Both the position numbers and the translations under genes were made by a program. Of a DNA stretch of 64,000 nt, positions 8,721 through 19,573 are shown in pieces. Position 1 is the stretch's first letter; each line of letters starts with the position of its first letter. This DNA is from Fulvimarina sp. (lineage in GTDB: Bacteria > Pseudomonadota > Alphaproteobacteria > Rhizobiales > Rhizobiaceae): NCBI GenBank assembly GCA_002700095.1, contig PACL01000059.1:252552-316551 (forward strand), written 5' to 3'. The notes under the pieces are model-generated. The model ran no database searches, was not told where the DNA came from, and saw nothing but the letters and a program-made list of their open reading frames with translations.

Positions 8721-9868
8721 TCACCCCGCGAACCGCGCGCTCGCGATCCCGTGTTCCGGATCATGTGCCGGAGCGGCCTTGTCGGTGGCAAGCGTGCTGC
8801 GGGAGAAGACGATCGGCGTCCTCAGGCCCGGCACGCCCTCGGCCTCGATCCTGAGGCCGCGCGCGGCGATCTGGGGTTCGGCGAGGGCTTCCGACACGGT
8901 GTTGATCGGCCCGCCGGGAACGCCCGCCGTCTCCAGCGCGGCGATGATCTCCGCACGGCTCTGCCGGGCGATCGCCGGGGCGAGGAGGGCGGTCAGCCGC
9001 TCGCGGTTTTCCACCCGGGCGGGGTTGGTGGCGAAGGCCGGGTCGCCGGCGAGGCCGCCGAGATCGAGCGCCTTGCAGAGATTGGCGAACTGCCGGTCGT
9101 TGCCGCAGGCGACGATGACGTGGCCGTCGCTCGCCGCAAACACCTGATAGGGCACGATGTTGGGATGGGCGTTGCCCATGCGGCGGGGCGACCTGCCGGA
9201 GACCAGCGCATTCATCGCCTGATTGGCGAGCGCGGCGACGCCGCAGTCGAGGAGAGCAAGATCGACATGCTGGCCGAGGCCGGAGCGCTGCCGCTCGATG
9301 ATCGCCGCCTGGATGGCGATGGTGCCGTAGAGCCCCGTGAGGATGTCGATCCAGGCGACGCCGATCTTCTGGGGTTCGCCGTCGGGATCGCCGGTCAGGT
9401 CCATGATCCCGCACATGCCCTGGATCAGGAAATCGTAGCCCGGGCGGGACGCTTCCGGGCCGGTCTGGCCGAAGCCGGTGATCGAAGCGTAGACGAGGCG
9501 GGGATTGCGGGCGGCAAGGCTGTCATAATCGAGGCCGAAGCGCTTCAGGCCGCCGACCTTGAAGTTCTCGACCAGAATGTCGGCGTCGTCGATGAGACGC
9601 TTCAGCGCTTCCAGCTGCGCTTCGTCCTTGAAGTCGCAGGCAAAGCTGGTCTTGCCGCGGTTGGCCGCGTGGAAGTAGGCGGCCGTCGGTCGCTCCTCGC
9701 CCTCACGCTGGATGAAGGGCGGGCCCCATGTGCGGGTGTCGTCGCCTTCCGGCGCCTCGACCTTGATGACTTCGGCGCCGAGATCGGCCAGCGTCTGGCC
9801 GATCCAGGGACCGGCCAGGATGCGGGCGAGCTCGACGACCTTGAGGCCCTTGAGCGGCGCGTCGGCCA

Positions 9869-9869
<1 letters not shown>
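8721..9869 (-). CDS. Class III CoA-transferase (CaiB/BaiF family), probable glutarate CoA-transferase
   Basis: 382-residue family III CoA-transferase. The N-terminus (PLKGLKVVELARILAGPWIG) and the catalytic-Asp segment GYDFLIQGMCGIM at about residues 137-149 are family typical. Its start overlaps the stop of the glutaryl-CoA dehydrogenase gene (TGATG on the minus strand), so both enzymes come from one transcript. By context it should transfer CoA from succinyl-CoA to glutarate (SugCT/C7orf10 type), feeding the dehydrogenase. Other dicarboxylate acceptors are possible. Confidence 0.88.
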
Positions 9870-11077
<1,208 letters not shown>

Positions 11078-11223
11078 GCATCTTCTCCCGAATATCTGTT
11101 TCTGGGGTTGGTGATAACACCGGCAGGGGAGGGGGTTCAAACGAATAGGACTTGCCATGTCATGAGCTTTGGTCATGAAGTTGGCGTTCCTGCTCTTCCG
11201 CCTGCGAACTGTCCGAAGGTCCC

Positions 11224-12129
11224 ATGCGCCGCTCCTACACCCCCACCATCGGCGAGCTCGAAGCCTTCCGGGCGCTGGCGCAATCGGGCTCGGCCACCCG
11301 CGCGGCGCAGACCCTCGGCCTCACCCAGAGCGCCGTCAGCCGGTCGCTGCAGAGCCTGGAGGAGCGGCTCGGCGTCCGGCTGTTCCACCGGGTGCGCCAG
11401 CGGCTGATCCTGTCGGATGCCGGGCGCGCCTTCCTGCGCGATGCCGAGCGCATCCTGTCGGACATCGACGGTGCCGTCCTGACGGTCATGTCCTTTGGTG
11501 GCCGGGAACAGCTCCTGCGCCTCGTCGCCCTGCCGACCTTCGCCAGCGCCTGGCTGATCCCGCGTCTCGGGCGCTTTGCCGCGGTCGCGCCGGAGATCAC
11601 CATCGACGTCACCTCGGCGCTGGGGCCGGTGGATTTCTCCCGCGACCCGGCGGACGCGGCGATCCAGCGCCTCGAACTGCGCGCGCGCGGCGCCGAGGCG
11701 ATCGCGCTGCTCGACGAGACGCTGATCGTCGTCGCCAGCCCTGAGATCACCGGACGGTCCGGCGAACTCTCCGACGCCGACCTTGCCAGGCTGCCGCTGC
11801 TGCAGCAGGCGACACGGCCGGATCTCTGGCTCCGCTGGTTCCAGGAGGCGGCGATGGAGGCGGTGGACATCCTTCGGGGGCCGCGCTTCGAGCATTTCGG
11901 CATGGTGCTCGCGGCGGCCCGCGCCGCGCTCGGCGCCGCCCTCGTGCCGGCCATGCTGGTCGAGGAGGATCTGGCCTCCGGACGGCTGCTGCGGGCGTCT
12001 TCCCGAAGCCTCGACGGCGGCTCGCCCTATGGGCTGATCTTCCCGCCGCAACAGGCGGACAATCCGGCCTTCGTGGTCTTCCGAGACTGGCTGGTCGAGG
12101 AGGCCCGGGGATCGCCAGACCGGGCCTGA
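11224..12129 (+). CDS. LysR-family regulator, probable regulator of gcdH
   Basis: 301-residue LysR protein. The helix-turn-helix is clear ([20 protein letters not shown] at about residues 22-41), followed by a GcvA-like effector domain. It is divergent from gcdH with 146 bp between the start codons, the arrangement known for the glutarate regulator GcdR. Induction by glutarate or glutaryl-CoA is inferred from context. Its stop is only 6 nt from the end of the convergent FAD oxidoreductase gene. Confidence 0.9.
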   Translation: MRRSYTPTIGELEAFRALAQSGSATRAAQTLGLTQSAVSRSLQSLEERLGVRLFHRVRQRLILSDAGRAFLRDAERILSDIDGAVLTVMSFGGREQLLRLVALPTFASAWLIPRLGRFAAVAPEITIDVTSALGPVDFSRDPADAAIQRLELRARGAEAIALLDETLIVVASPEITGRSGELSDADLARLPLLQQATRPDLWLRWFQEAAMEAVDILRGPRFEHFGMVLAAARAALGAALVPAMLVEEDLASGRLLRASSRSLDGGSPYGLIFPPQQADNPAFVVFRDWLVEEARGSPDRA

Positions 12130-12135
12130 CCCGGC

Positions 12136-13545
12136 TCAGGCGCCGGCGAGCCGCCTGCCGGCTGCCTCGCCGGCGATCCGGCCGAGGGTGACGGCGGTGA
12201 GGAGGCCGTTGCCGGAGAGATAGCCGGAAGCCTGCGATCCCGAAACGCCGCAGGCCGCGCCGCCGGCGGCGTAGAGATTGGCGAAGGCCGTTCCGTCCTG
12301 CCGCATCACCCGCGCTTCGCCATCGACCACGAGCCCGCCTTGCGTGTGGAACAGCGCCCCGGTGACCCGCACCGCCTTCAGGGGCGCCTGCAGCCGCGGC
12401 GCGTCGGCAAGGTTGCGGCCGAACGGATCCTCGCCGCCCGTCGCCTTGGCCTCCTCGAAGGCCTCCAGCGTCGTGGTGAGGGTCGCGGCGGGAAGCTTCA
12501 GCTTCTCGGCCAGCTCGCCGGTGGTCCAGGCCGAGACCACGCCATTCACCGCCTCCAGATTGCGAAAATCCTCGAACTGTCGGCAGATGCCGGCGATGCG
12601 TTCGTCGAAGATGGTGAAGGCGATGCCGTCCGGCTGCTTCAGCACCTCGGCCGCCTGTTCCGAATAGCCGCGGGATTCGTCGCTGAAGCGTCTGCCCTCG
12701 AGATTGACCTGGCAGCCGCCCTCGGTGATCGTCGCCCAGGTGAGGAGGATGCCGGCGGGATGGGCGACGGAGCCGTGGCCCTGGTGGCCAGAGAGGTGGG
12801 AGAGCTTCGCCCCCAGCGCCTCGCCCCACAGGACGGCCTCGCCCTGGTTGCCCTCATGGCCGAAATAGAGCGCGTCGGAAAGTTGCGGGATGTGTTCGGC
12901 GACGAGGTCCCGGTTGCCGCCATAGCCATTGCAGGCAAGGATCAGTGACGCTGCGCCGAGCCTCTCGCGGCCGCCGTCGGGGCGGGTGAAGGAGAGCCCG
13001 GTGACGCGGGCGTCGGCGCCGACGAAAAGCGTGTCGACGGCGCTGTCGCAGAGGATGTCGCAACCGGCGTCCTCCACCGCCTGGCGCAGGCGGTCGACCA
13101 GCTCCTGGCCGGACCGGCTGGGCAGGCCGTGCATCCGCCTGCGGGAATGGCCGGGATAGGAGAAGTCGGTGACGACGGAGAACGGCATCGCGAAGCGCTC
13201 GGCCAGCCATTCCACCGCCGGGCCGCTCGCCGCCGCGACGCGCTGCGCGAGGGCGGCCTCGGGCTCGTCATGCGCCTTCGTCATGATGTCGGCGGCAAAC
13301 AGCTCCGGCGTATCCTCGATGCCGGCGTCCTGCTGGAACCTGGTGCCGGCGGCCGGCACAAGCCCCGCCGACAGCGCCGTCGAGCCGGAGGGCGTCGCGT
13401 CGCGCTCGAGGATCAGCACCTCGCCGACGCCGGCCTCCCTTGCGGCGAGGGCGGCGGTCAGCCCCGCCGCGCCGGCCCCGACGATGACGAGCGGAACCTG
13501 CGTCTCGAACTCGGAAGGCTCCGCCCGCTCGATCCTTGCCATCAT
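12136..13545 (-). CDS. FAD-dependent oxidoreductase (fumarate reductase/succinate dehydrogenase flavoprotein type)
   Basis: 469-residue flavoprotein. The dinucleotide fold motif VIVGAGAAGLTAALAAREAG is at about residues 19-38 and the C-terminal FAD-contact segment NLYAAGGAACGVSGSQASGY near the end. The layout is that of the fumarate-reductase/tricarballylate-dehydrogenase/ketosteroid-dehydrogenase group, without a heme or membrane domain. Two adjacent ATGs (13545, 13542) are possible starts. It is divergent from a GntR/UTRA regulator and the ABC/hydantoinase operon, so it probably carries out a redox step in the same pathway. The substrate is unknown. Confidence 0.85.
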   Translation of the reverse strand: MMARIERAEPSEFETQVPLVIVGAGAAGLTAALAAREAGVGEVLILERDATPSGSTALSAGLVPAAGTRFQQDAGIEDTPELFAADIMTKAHDEPEAALAQRVAAASGPAVEWLAERFAMPFSVVTDFSYPGHSRRRMHGLPSRSGQELVDRLRQAVEDAGCDILCDSAVDTLFVGADARVTGLSFTRPDGGRERLGAASLILACNGYGGNRDLVAEHIPQLSDALYFGHEGNQGEAVLWGEALGAKLSHLSGHQGHGSVAHPAGILLTWATITEGGCQVNLEGRRFSDESRGYSEQAAEVLKQPDGIAFTIFDERIAGICRQFEDFRNLEAVNGVVSAWTTGELAEKLKLPAATLTTTLEAFEEAKATGGEDPFGRNLADAPRLQAPLKAVRVTGALFHTQGGLVVDGEARVMRQDGTAFANLYAAGGAACGVSGSQASGYLSGNGLLTAVTLGRIAGEAAGRRLAGA

Positions 13546-13722
13546 CCGTCCCCTTCCGGTGGTTGCGTCCCCATGGCGCCGCCATGTCTCGCGATCATGA
13601 CTAACCTGTCCGATGAAAAAGACAAGATTGGTCTGAGGCCTCGAATGACGCCGCCCATGAATGCTGGCTTTTTCGGCATTTCGCCCGCCATGCTGGCCAA
13701 GTTCTGCGCAGCGATGAATCGG

Positions 13723-13751
13723 TTGACAGGACAGAATCTGTCTGCCTGAAT
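13723..13751 (+). promoter_or_regulatory. Promoter with embedded dyad upstream of GntR-ABC operon
   Basis: TTGACA (13723-13728) is a consensus -35 box; a TGAATA-like -10 follows at about 13747-13752. Between them sits GACAGAATCTGTC (13730-13742), a perfect 5-bp dyad around AAT. A repressor bound there would block RNA polymerase directly, so this is the likely autoregulatory operator of the GntR gene starting at 13780. Confidence 0.5.
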
Positions 13752-13779
13752 AGACAGCATCAGTCGGACCAAGGATCGC

Positions 13780-14649
13780 ATGGCCATCAGATCCCAGCCC
13801 ATCGTCGCGGAACCGCGCAAGGCGCTTCGGGTGTATCTGCACCTGAAGGACCGGATCCTGTCCGGAGCGCTGGCGCCGGCCCAGCGCATGGCGAGCGAGC
13901 CGGATCTGGCGACCGAGCATGGGGTATCCCGCGTCACCATCCGCGGCGCCCTGGAGCGGCTCGCCGAGGATGGTCTCGTCGAGCGGCGGCCGGGCTCCGG
14001 CACCTATGTCCGCGCCACCCAGCGCCCGCATGCGATCGTCGCCGACTTTTCCAACGTCTTCACCCATCTTGTGGAAATGGGCCGGCGCACCGACGTCCGG
14101 CTGCTCTCCTTCGGCTATGCCTTGCCGACGCCGGCTGTTGCCGAGGGGCTGGGGCTGGATGCCGGCGAGGAGGTGCAGCGCTCGGTTCGCGTGCGCATCG
14201 CCGACGGCACGCCGTTTTCCTACCTCGTCACCCATGTCCCGAAGCGGATCGGCATCTCCTATTCGGAAGCCGACTTGCGTTCGACGCCGCTGCTGGAGCT
14301 TCTGGAGCGCTCTGGCGCAAAGGTAGCGAGCGCTCGCCAGAGCGTCGGCGCCACCCAGGCCGGCCCCGAGATCGCCGAGGCGCTTTGCGTCGAGACCGGC
14401 GCGGCGCTGCTGTCGATCACCCGCATCGTCCAGGACGAGGCGGGCGAGGGCGTCGAATATCTCTACGGCCTCTACCGCCCGGATCTCTACGAACTCCAGC
14501 TCGATCTGGAGCGCACAAGGCGGGGCAGCGCCATGCGTTGGACCGCCAAATCCCCCTCCGCCGGCGAACGACCGGCGGTCGCCGCGCGGCCGGCGCCCCG
14601 TCCCACAGGCAAGAAGCTCTCGACCGGCAAAAGGAAGACGACGCGATGA
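13780..14649 (+). CDS. GntR-family regulator with UTRA domain
   Basis: 289-residue HutC-type regulator: N-terminal winged helix (EHGVSRVTIRGALERLAEDG at about residues 46-65), then a UTRA domain ending in LYGLYRPDLYELQ, then a basic Pro/Ala-rich tail of about 45 residues not seen in the paralogue at 1001. The stop overlaps the start of the ABC receptor gene (ATGA), so the regulator is the first cistron of the operon it presumably controls. Confidence 0.9.
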   Translation: MAIRSQPIVAEPRKALRVYLHLKDRILSGALAPAQRMASEPDLATEHGVSRVTIRGALERLAEDGLVERRPGSGTYVRATQRPHAIVADFSNVFTHLVEMGRRTDVRLLSFGYALPTPAVAEGLGLDAGEEVQRSVRVRIADGTPFSYLVTHVPKRIGISYSEADLRSTPLLELLERSGAKVASARQSVGATQAGPEIAEALCVETGAALLSITRIVQDEAGEGVEYLYGLYRPDLYELQLDLERTRRGSAMRWTAKSPSAGERPAVAARPAPRPTGKKLSTGKRKTTR

Positions 14650-15869
14650 CGAAACTGCATGACCAGATCAGCCGCCGCACCGTCCTCGGCGGTGGCGCGG
14701 CCCTCGCCGCCACCCTGGCGATGCCAGGTGTCCTGCGGGCCCAGGAGCCGAAGAGCGTCAAGATCGGCATCCTGCAGCCGGTGACCGGCAATCTCGCCCA
14801 GGATGGCGAACTCGGCCGCACCGGCGCCGAATATGCCATCAAGGCGGTGAACGATGCCGGCGGCATCCCGTCGCTCGGCGGCGCGACGCTCGAAATGGTG
14901 TTCGGCGACGCCCGCTCGACGCCCGAGGGCGGCACCGCCGAGGTCGAGCGGATGCAGTCCGAGGGCGTTGCCGGCATCGTCGGCGGCTTCGCCAGCCCGA
15001 TCTGCCTCGCCTCGAGCCAGGCCGCGGCGCGCTACGACCTGCCCTACGTCGTCGACGTCGGCGTCTCGGACAAGATCGTCCAGCGGGACCTTTCGAACAC
15101 CTTCCGCTTCGGCCCCGGCTTCGGCACCTGCTCGAAGACCGCCATCGAGAATCTGGTGAAGCTCAACGAGGCTGCCGGCAAGCCGGCCAGAACCGTCGTG
15201 CTCGTCCACGAGGACGGGCTGTTCGGCTCGGGCCTTGCCAAGCTGATGGCGACGGAGCTGCCGAAATACGGCTTCGAGATCTTCGAGACCATCGCCCATC
15301 CGACGCCGGCCCGCGACATGTCGAACGTCGCCCTGCGCATCCGCTCGCTGAAGCCGGACCTGATCATCCCCTCGTCCTACTATGGCGAGACGGTGCTCCT
15401 GATGCGCACGCTCTACCAGCAGCGGGTGCGGCCGATGGGCTATTATTCGGTGCTCAACGGCGCCGCCTCCAACATGCGCTTCGTCAAGGAATTCCCCGAG
15501 ATCGCCAATCTCGACATGGACTGCAACCACTGGCACGACCCCCGCAAGGAAGAAGCGATCCAGCTGAAGAAGGCCGTCGAGGACGCCGGCGGGCTGTGGG
15601 CCTACAACATCCCACTCAACTATTCCTGCGTGAAGCTACTCGCCGACGCCATCGACCGGGCAGGCTCCGTCGAGCCCAAGGCGATCAACGAGGCGCTGGC
15701 CGCCTCCACCTTCGAGGGTCACGTCATGCCCTATGGACCGACGAAGTTCGACAAGGGCCAGAACACCGGCGCCGCCCCGGTCTCGCTGCAGGTGCAGGAC
15801 GAGACGATCAAGGTGATCTACCCGGAAGAGTTCGCCGACGCCAAGCCGGTGTTTCCGATCAGCGGGTGA
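14646..15869 (+). CDS. Branched-chain-type ABC transporter substrate-binding protein (LivK family)
   Basis: 407-residue periplasmic receptor of the LivK/amide family. A twin-arginine signal (SRRTVLGGGAALAATLAMPG) occupies about residues 8-27, followed by the typical IGILQPVTGNLAQDGELGRTG opening of the ligand-binding fold (shown here in part). It begins an ABC import operon with LivH, LivM, LivG and LivF downstream. Given the lyase and hydantoinase genes, the ligand is probably an amide, cyclic amide or acid rather than leucine; this is inference. Confidence 0.92.
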   Translation: MTKLHDQISRRTVLGGGAALAATLAMPGVLRAQEPKSVKIGILQPVTGNLAQDGELGRTGAEYAIKAVNDAGGIPSLGGATLEMVFGDARSTPEGGTAEVERMQSEGVAGIVGGFASPICLASSQAAARYDLPYVVDVGVSDKIVQRDLSNTFRFGPGFGTCSKTAIENLVKLNEAAGKPARTVVLVHEDGLFGSGLAKLMATELPKYGFEIFETIAHPTPARDMSNVALRIRSLKPDLIIPSSYYGETVLLMRTLYQQRVRPMGYYSVLNGAASNMRFVKEFPEIANLDMDCNHWHDPRKEEAIQLKKAVEDAGGLWAYNIPLNYSCVKLLADAIDRAGSVEPKAINEALAASTFEGHVMPYGPTKFDKGQNTGAAPVSLQVQDETIKVIYPEEFADAKPVFPISG

Positions 15870-15922
15870 GGGGCGGGCGCCTCGCTTGAAGGCCTTGTCT
15901 CGAAGGCGCAGCATAGCTGTAG

Positions 15923-15970
15923 CCCCTCATCCTGAGGCGTGAGCGAAGCGAGCCTCGAAGGGCGAGGGGC
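15923..15970. repeat. Rhizobial-type short palindromic intergenic repeat
   Basis: The sequence starts GCCCCTCATCCTGAGGC and ends GCCTCGAAGGGCGAGGGGC, forming a long imperfect hairpin around GAGCGAAGCGAG. This type of CCTCATCCTGAGG...GAGCCTCGAAGG palindrome is common between genes in Hyphomicrobiales. It lies in the 290-bp gap between the receptor gene and livH and could form an RNA hairpin that lowers readthrough. Confidence 0.55.
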
Positions 15971-16010
15971 GCTAGGCATCGACGTCGGCCGCAAGGCAGC
16001 GCGAACTGGA

Positions 16011-16047
16011 GCACCCCCATCTGTCCGGCAGGACAGAGGGGGGGTGC
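16011..16047. repeat. Inverted repeat / stem-loop between receptor and livH
   Basis: GCACCCCC-A-TCTGTCC pairs with GGACAGA-GG-GGGGGTGC around a GGCA turn, giving a strong GC-rich stem of about 15 bp. No U-run follows, so it is not a classic terminator; it may stabilise the receptor-gene transcript or attenuate readthrough. Receptor genes in such operons are usually expressed more than the permease genes. Confidence 0.5.
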
Positions 16048-16159
16048 CTGGCGCCACCATCGACCAAGGCATTGCCGCTCCGCCGCCAGACGATCGATCG
16101 ACCCGCCTCTATCGCGGTCAATGCAAAAGCCCACAGGCCAAACCAGAAAAAACCCATCG

Positions 16160-17032
16160 ATGTACTCACCCGACATCATCATCGAGGCGCTGCTCAACGG
16201 GCTTCTGACCGGGGCGATCTATGCGCTCGTCGCCCTCGGGCTGACGCTCGTCTACGGCGTCCTCCACATCATCAACTTCGCCCACGGAGCGCTGCTCGCG
16301 GCGGCGATGTTCGCCGTCCTATTGATCAACCAGCTCTTCGGCGTCGACCCCTATGTCCAGATCCCGTTCCTCACGGTGATCTTCTTCGCGGTCGGCTACG
16401 GGCTGCAGCGGCTGATCATCGGGCCGGCGAGCCACGGCCGCGACGAGAACATCCTGCTCGTCACCCTCGGCCTGTCGATCGTCATCGAGAACCTGCTCCT
16501 CGCCGGCTTCGGCTCCGACACCCGCTCGCTGAACACCGACTACTCCTTCAACGTCTACGAGGTCGGGCCCTATCTCCTCAGCCAGGTGCGGGTCTTCGGC
16601 GCCGCCGGCGCGCTGGTGACGGCGGCGCTGCTCTGGCTGTTCCTGTCGCGCTCGGACACCGGCAAGGCGATCCGCGCCGTCGCCAGGGAGAAGATCGGCG
16701 CCAGCCTGCAGGGCATCGACGTCGCCCATGTCTACGCCGTCACCTTCGGCCTCGGCTGCGCCTGCCTCGCCGTTGCCGCCTGCCTCCTGCTGCCGACCTT
16801 CTACGTCAATCCGAAGATCGGCAGCGCCTTCGTCCTCGTCGCCTTCACCATTGTCGTCCTCGGCGGCATGGGTTCGATCGTCGGCGCCATGCTCGGCGGG
16901 CTGATCATCGGCGTTGTCGAGAGCATGAGCGGCCTCTTCCTCGGCGAAAGCCTCGGCCAGATCGGTATCTTCGTGATCTTCATCCTGACGCTGCTGTTGC
17001 GGCCGACCGGCCTGTTCGGAGCCAAGGCATGA
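16160..17032 (+). CDS. ABC transporter permease LivH family
   Basis: 290-residue branched-chain-type permease with about 8 hydrophobic segments. The family opening ALLNGLLTGAIYALVALGLT and the conserved GLTLVYGVLHIINFAHGALL are at about residues 9-46. The ATG at 16160 gives the standard N-terminus; the frame is open to 16121. The stop overlaps the livM start (ATGA). Confidence 0.92.
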   Translation: MYSPDIIIEALLNGLLTGAIYALVALGLTLVYGVLHIINFAHGALLAAAMFAVLLINQLFGVDPYVQIPFLTVIFFAVGYGLQRLIIGPASHGRDENILLVTLGLSIVIENLLLAGFGSDTRSLNTDYSFNVYEVGPYLLSQVRVFGAAGALVTAALLWLFLSRSDTGKAIRAVAREKIGASLQGIDVAHVYAVTFGLGCACLAVAACLLLPTFYVNPKIGSAFVLVAFTIVVLGGMGSIVGAMLGGLIIGVVESMSGLFLGESLGQIGIFVIFILTLLLRPTGLFGAKA

Positions 17033-18018
17033 GTGCGCTGCGCCCTTATCTTCCTGTGATCGGCCTCGGCGTGCTGCTCGCCCTCGCGCCGCTCTTCGTC
17101 ACCTCCAACGTCGCCCTGAACTTCCTGGTCTTCACCCTGATCATCGCGCTGGCGGCGCAGGGCTGGAACCTCCTCGGCGGCTTCGGCGGGCAATTCTCCT
17201 TCGGCCACGCAGCCTTCTTCGGAGTCGGCGCCTATGTCTCGGCGATCTGGCAGATGAGCCTCGGCCTCGACGCCTGGACGGGCTTTGTTGCAGGCACCCT
17301 GGCTGGCGCCGTCACCGGCCTCACCATCGGCTTCCTCGCCTTCCGGGCGGGGCTGCGCGGCTCCTATTTCGCCCTCGTGACCCTCGCCTTCGCTGAGGTG
17401 TTCCGGGTTCTTTCCAACTCTTCCGAGGCGACCGGCGGGGCGGCCGGCCTGCTGCTGCCACTCCGGATCGGCGCGCAGAACCTGCAATTTGCCGACCGCT
17501 CGACCTTCCTCGCCTTCGTCGTCGCACTGACGATCCTCGTCCTTCTCCTCGTCCAGTGGATCCGCGGCTCGCGCTTCGGCGCCCAGCTGGTCGCGCTGCG
17601 CGAGAACGAGGAAGCGGCGCGGGCGCTGGGCGTCGACGTCTTCGCGGTCAAGCTGAAGGCCATCGGCCTTTCGGGCGCCATCACCGCGGCGGCGGGCGTC
17701 CTCTATCTGCAATATTTCCTGTTCATCGATTCCAACATCGTCTTCGGCACCTGGATCTCCGTCGAGGTCCTGCTCGCAGCGATCGTCGGCGGCCTCGGCA
17801 CGGTGCTCGGGCCGGTCGTCGGCGCGCTGGCGCTGCATGGCCTCGGCGAACTGGTGAAGCACCTCGCCGGCGACCTGCCGGGCATCGACCTTGCGGTCTA
17901 CGGCGCCGTGCTCGTCGTCGCCGTCGCCTTCCTGCCGGGCGGCCTCGTCGGCCTTTTCAGGCGAAAGCCGGCACCCCGGCAGGTGCGCAAGACGGCTCCC
18001 GAGGGAGGACGCGTCTGA
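17029..18018 (+). CDS. ABC transporter permease LivM family
   Basis: 329-residue second permease of the importer. The typical ALAAQGWNLLGGFGGQFSFG and HAAFFGVGAYVSA segments lie at about residues 38-70, and the cytoplasmic coupling motif ALRENEEAARALGVDVFAVK follows. The start overlaps livH and its stop overlaps the livG start (TGATG), showing tight coupling. Confidence 0.93.
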   Translation: MSALRPYLPVIGLGVLLALAPLFVTSNVALNFLVFTLIIALAAQGWNLLGGFGGQFSFGHAAFFGVGAYVSAIWQMSLGLDAWTGFVAGTLAGAVTGLTIGFLAFRAGLRGSYFALVTLAFAEVFRVLSNSSEATGGAAGLLLPLRIGAQNLQFADRSTFLAFVVALTILVLLLVQWIRGSRFGAQLVALRENEEAARALGVDVFAVKLKAIGLSGAITAAAGVLYLQYFLFIDSNIVFGTWISVEVLLAAIVGGLGTVLGPVVGALALHGLGELVKHLAGDLPGIDLAVYGAVLVVAVAFLPGGLVGLFRRKPAPRQVRKTAPEGGRV

Positions 18019-18833
18019 TGTCCACCACCCAGATGTCGCCGGCAACCGGGACGCTGCCCCCCGATGAGATGCTGCCCCCCGCTGAGATATTGAAAGTCGA
18101 GAATGTCACCATGCGCTTCGGCGGGCTCACCGCCGTCAACGACGCCTCGCTGACCGTCAAGAAAGGCTCGATCACCGGCCTGATCGGTCCGAACGGCGCC
18201 GGCAAGACGACGCTGTTCTCCATCGCCTCGGGCTTTCTGGCGCCGACCCGCGGCCGCATCGCCTTCGAGGGCGGCGACATCACCGGCGTCGCACCCCACA
18301 GGCTGGCCGAGCGCGGCCTCGGCCGCACCTTCCAGATCGTCAAGCCCTTCGCCGGGCTGTCGGTGCTGGAGAACATCGTCGTCGGCGCATTCCTGCGCCA
18401 TCCGCGCCGAGCCGATGCCGAGGCGGTGGCGGCCCGCGTCGCGGCACGGGTCGGCCTCGGCGACAGGCTGGACGATCCGGCCGCCAGCCTCACCGTTTCC
18501 GGCCGCAAGCGCCTCGAGGTCGCCAAGGCGCTGGCGACCGGGCCGAAGCTGCTCCTCCTCGACGAGGTTCTCGCCGGCCTCAACCCGTCGGAGGTCCGCG
18601 ACATCATCCCCGTCATCCGCGAGCTGCGCGATACGGGCATAACCATCCTGATGATCGAGCACGTCATGCAGGCCGTTGTCAGCCTCTGCGACGAGGTCTT
18701 CGTCCTCGCGCAAGGGGCGATCATCGCCGGCGGCACGCCGCAACAGGTGGTGTCCGATCCGAAGGTCATCGAGGCCTATCTCGGCAAGGGCGCGGCGGCG
18801 CGCCTCAATCGCGGGGAGACGGCCGATGCTTGA
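18018..18833 (+). CDS. ABC transporter ATPase LivG family
   Basis: 271-residue ATPase. Walker A is GPNGAGKTT, Walker B is LLLLDEVLAGL, and the family-typical GRTFQIVKPFAGLSVLENI follows Walker A. The signature motif is unusual: LTVSGRKRLEVAKAL instead of the common LSYGEQRRLE type. The N-terminal 28 residues are an extra Pro-rich stretch before the core. It overlaps livF by 8 nt. Confidence 0.92.
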   Translation: MSTTQMSPATGTLPPDEMLPPAEILKVENVTMRFGGLTAVNDASLTVKKGSITGLIGPNGAGKTTLFSIASGFLAPTRGRIAFEGGDITGVAPHRLAERGLGRTFQIVKPFAGLSVLENIVVGAFLRHPRRADAEAVAARVAARVGLGDRLDDPAASLTVSGRKRLEVAKALATGPKLLLLDEVLAGLNPSEVRDIIPVIRELRDTGITILMIEHVMQAVVSLCDEVFVLAQGAIIAGGTPQQVVSDPKVIEAYLGKGAAARLNRGETADA

Positions 18834-19527
18834 AGTCGAGGGACTGAAGGCCGGCTACGGCAGCGTCGAGATCCTGCGCGGCATCGATCTCAGCGTGAAG
18901 GAAGGTGAGATCATCGCCGTCCTCGGCTCCAACGGCGTCGGCAAGACGACGCTGAACATGGTCCTTTCGGGCCTTTTGAAGGCGAAGGGCGGCGACATCC
19001 GCTTCGAGGGGCGCTCGCTGAAGACCTGCTCGCCCGGCCAGATCGTTGCCTCGGGACTGATCCAGGTGCCCGAGGGCCGGCGCATCTTCCCCAACATGGG
19101 CGTGCGCGAAAATCTCGAGCTCGGCAGCTACGGCCGGGCAAGGCAGAACCGCGCGCAAAATCTCGACAAGGTGTTCGAGACATTCCCGCGGCTGAAGGAG
19201 CGGATCGGCCAGTTCGCCGGCACCCTGTCCGGCGGCGAGCAGCAGATGCTCGCCATCGGCCGCGGCCTGATGGCCGAGCCGAAGCTCTTGATCCTCGACG
19301 AGCCCTCGCTCGGCCTGTCGCCGCTTCTCGTCGAGGAGATGTTCGGCCTGATCAAGCGCCTGAATGGCGAGGGCCTGACGATCATGCTGGTCGAGCAGAA
19401 TGTCGTCCAGTCGCTGGAGCTGGCGACGCGGGCTTATGTCATCGAGAACGGCGCCGTCGCGATTTCGGGCAAGGCCGCCAATGTCGCCGCCGATCCGGAA
19501 TTGCGCCGAACCTATCTCGGCCTTTGA
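18826..19527 (+). CDS. ABC transporter ATPase LivF family
   Basis: 233-residue ATPase with Walker A GSNGVGKTT, signature LSGGEQQMLAIGRGLM and Walker B LLILDEPSLGLSP. The conserved VPEGRRIFPNMGVRENLELG segment is typical of LivF. It completes the importer started at 14646. The metabolic genes follow after 46 nt. Confidence 0.94.
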   Translation: MLEVEGLKAGYGSVEILRGIDLSVKEGEIIAVLGSNGVGKTTLNMVLSGLLKAKGGDIRFEGRSLKTCSPGQIVASGLIQVPEGRRIFPNMGVRENLELGSYGRARQNRAQNLDKVFETFPRLKERIGQFAGTLSGGEQQMLAIGRGLMAEPKLLILDEPSLGLSPLLVEEMFGLIKRLNGEGLTIMLVEQNVVQSLELATRAYVIENGAVAISGKAANVAADPELRRTYLGL

Positions 19528-19573
19528 TGCGCGCGGCTCAGCGCCGCCACCAAGACATACGAGGAAACGCACC

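Noticed and set aside
13546-14235. Long N-terminal extension of the FAD oxidoreductase frame
   Set aside because: It would overlap the divergent GntR gene and its promoter; the dinucleotide fold starts shortly after the ATG at 13545.
16801-18045. 414-codon minus-strand frame
   Set aside because: Antisense shadow of livM and livH; composition low in hydrophobics and no motif.
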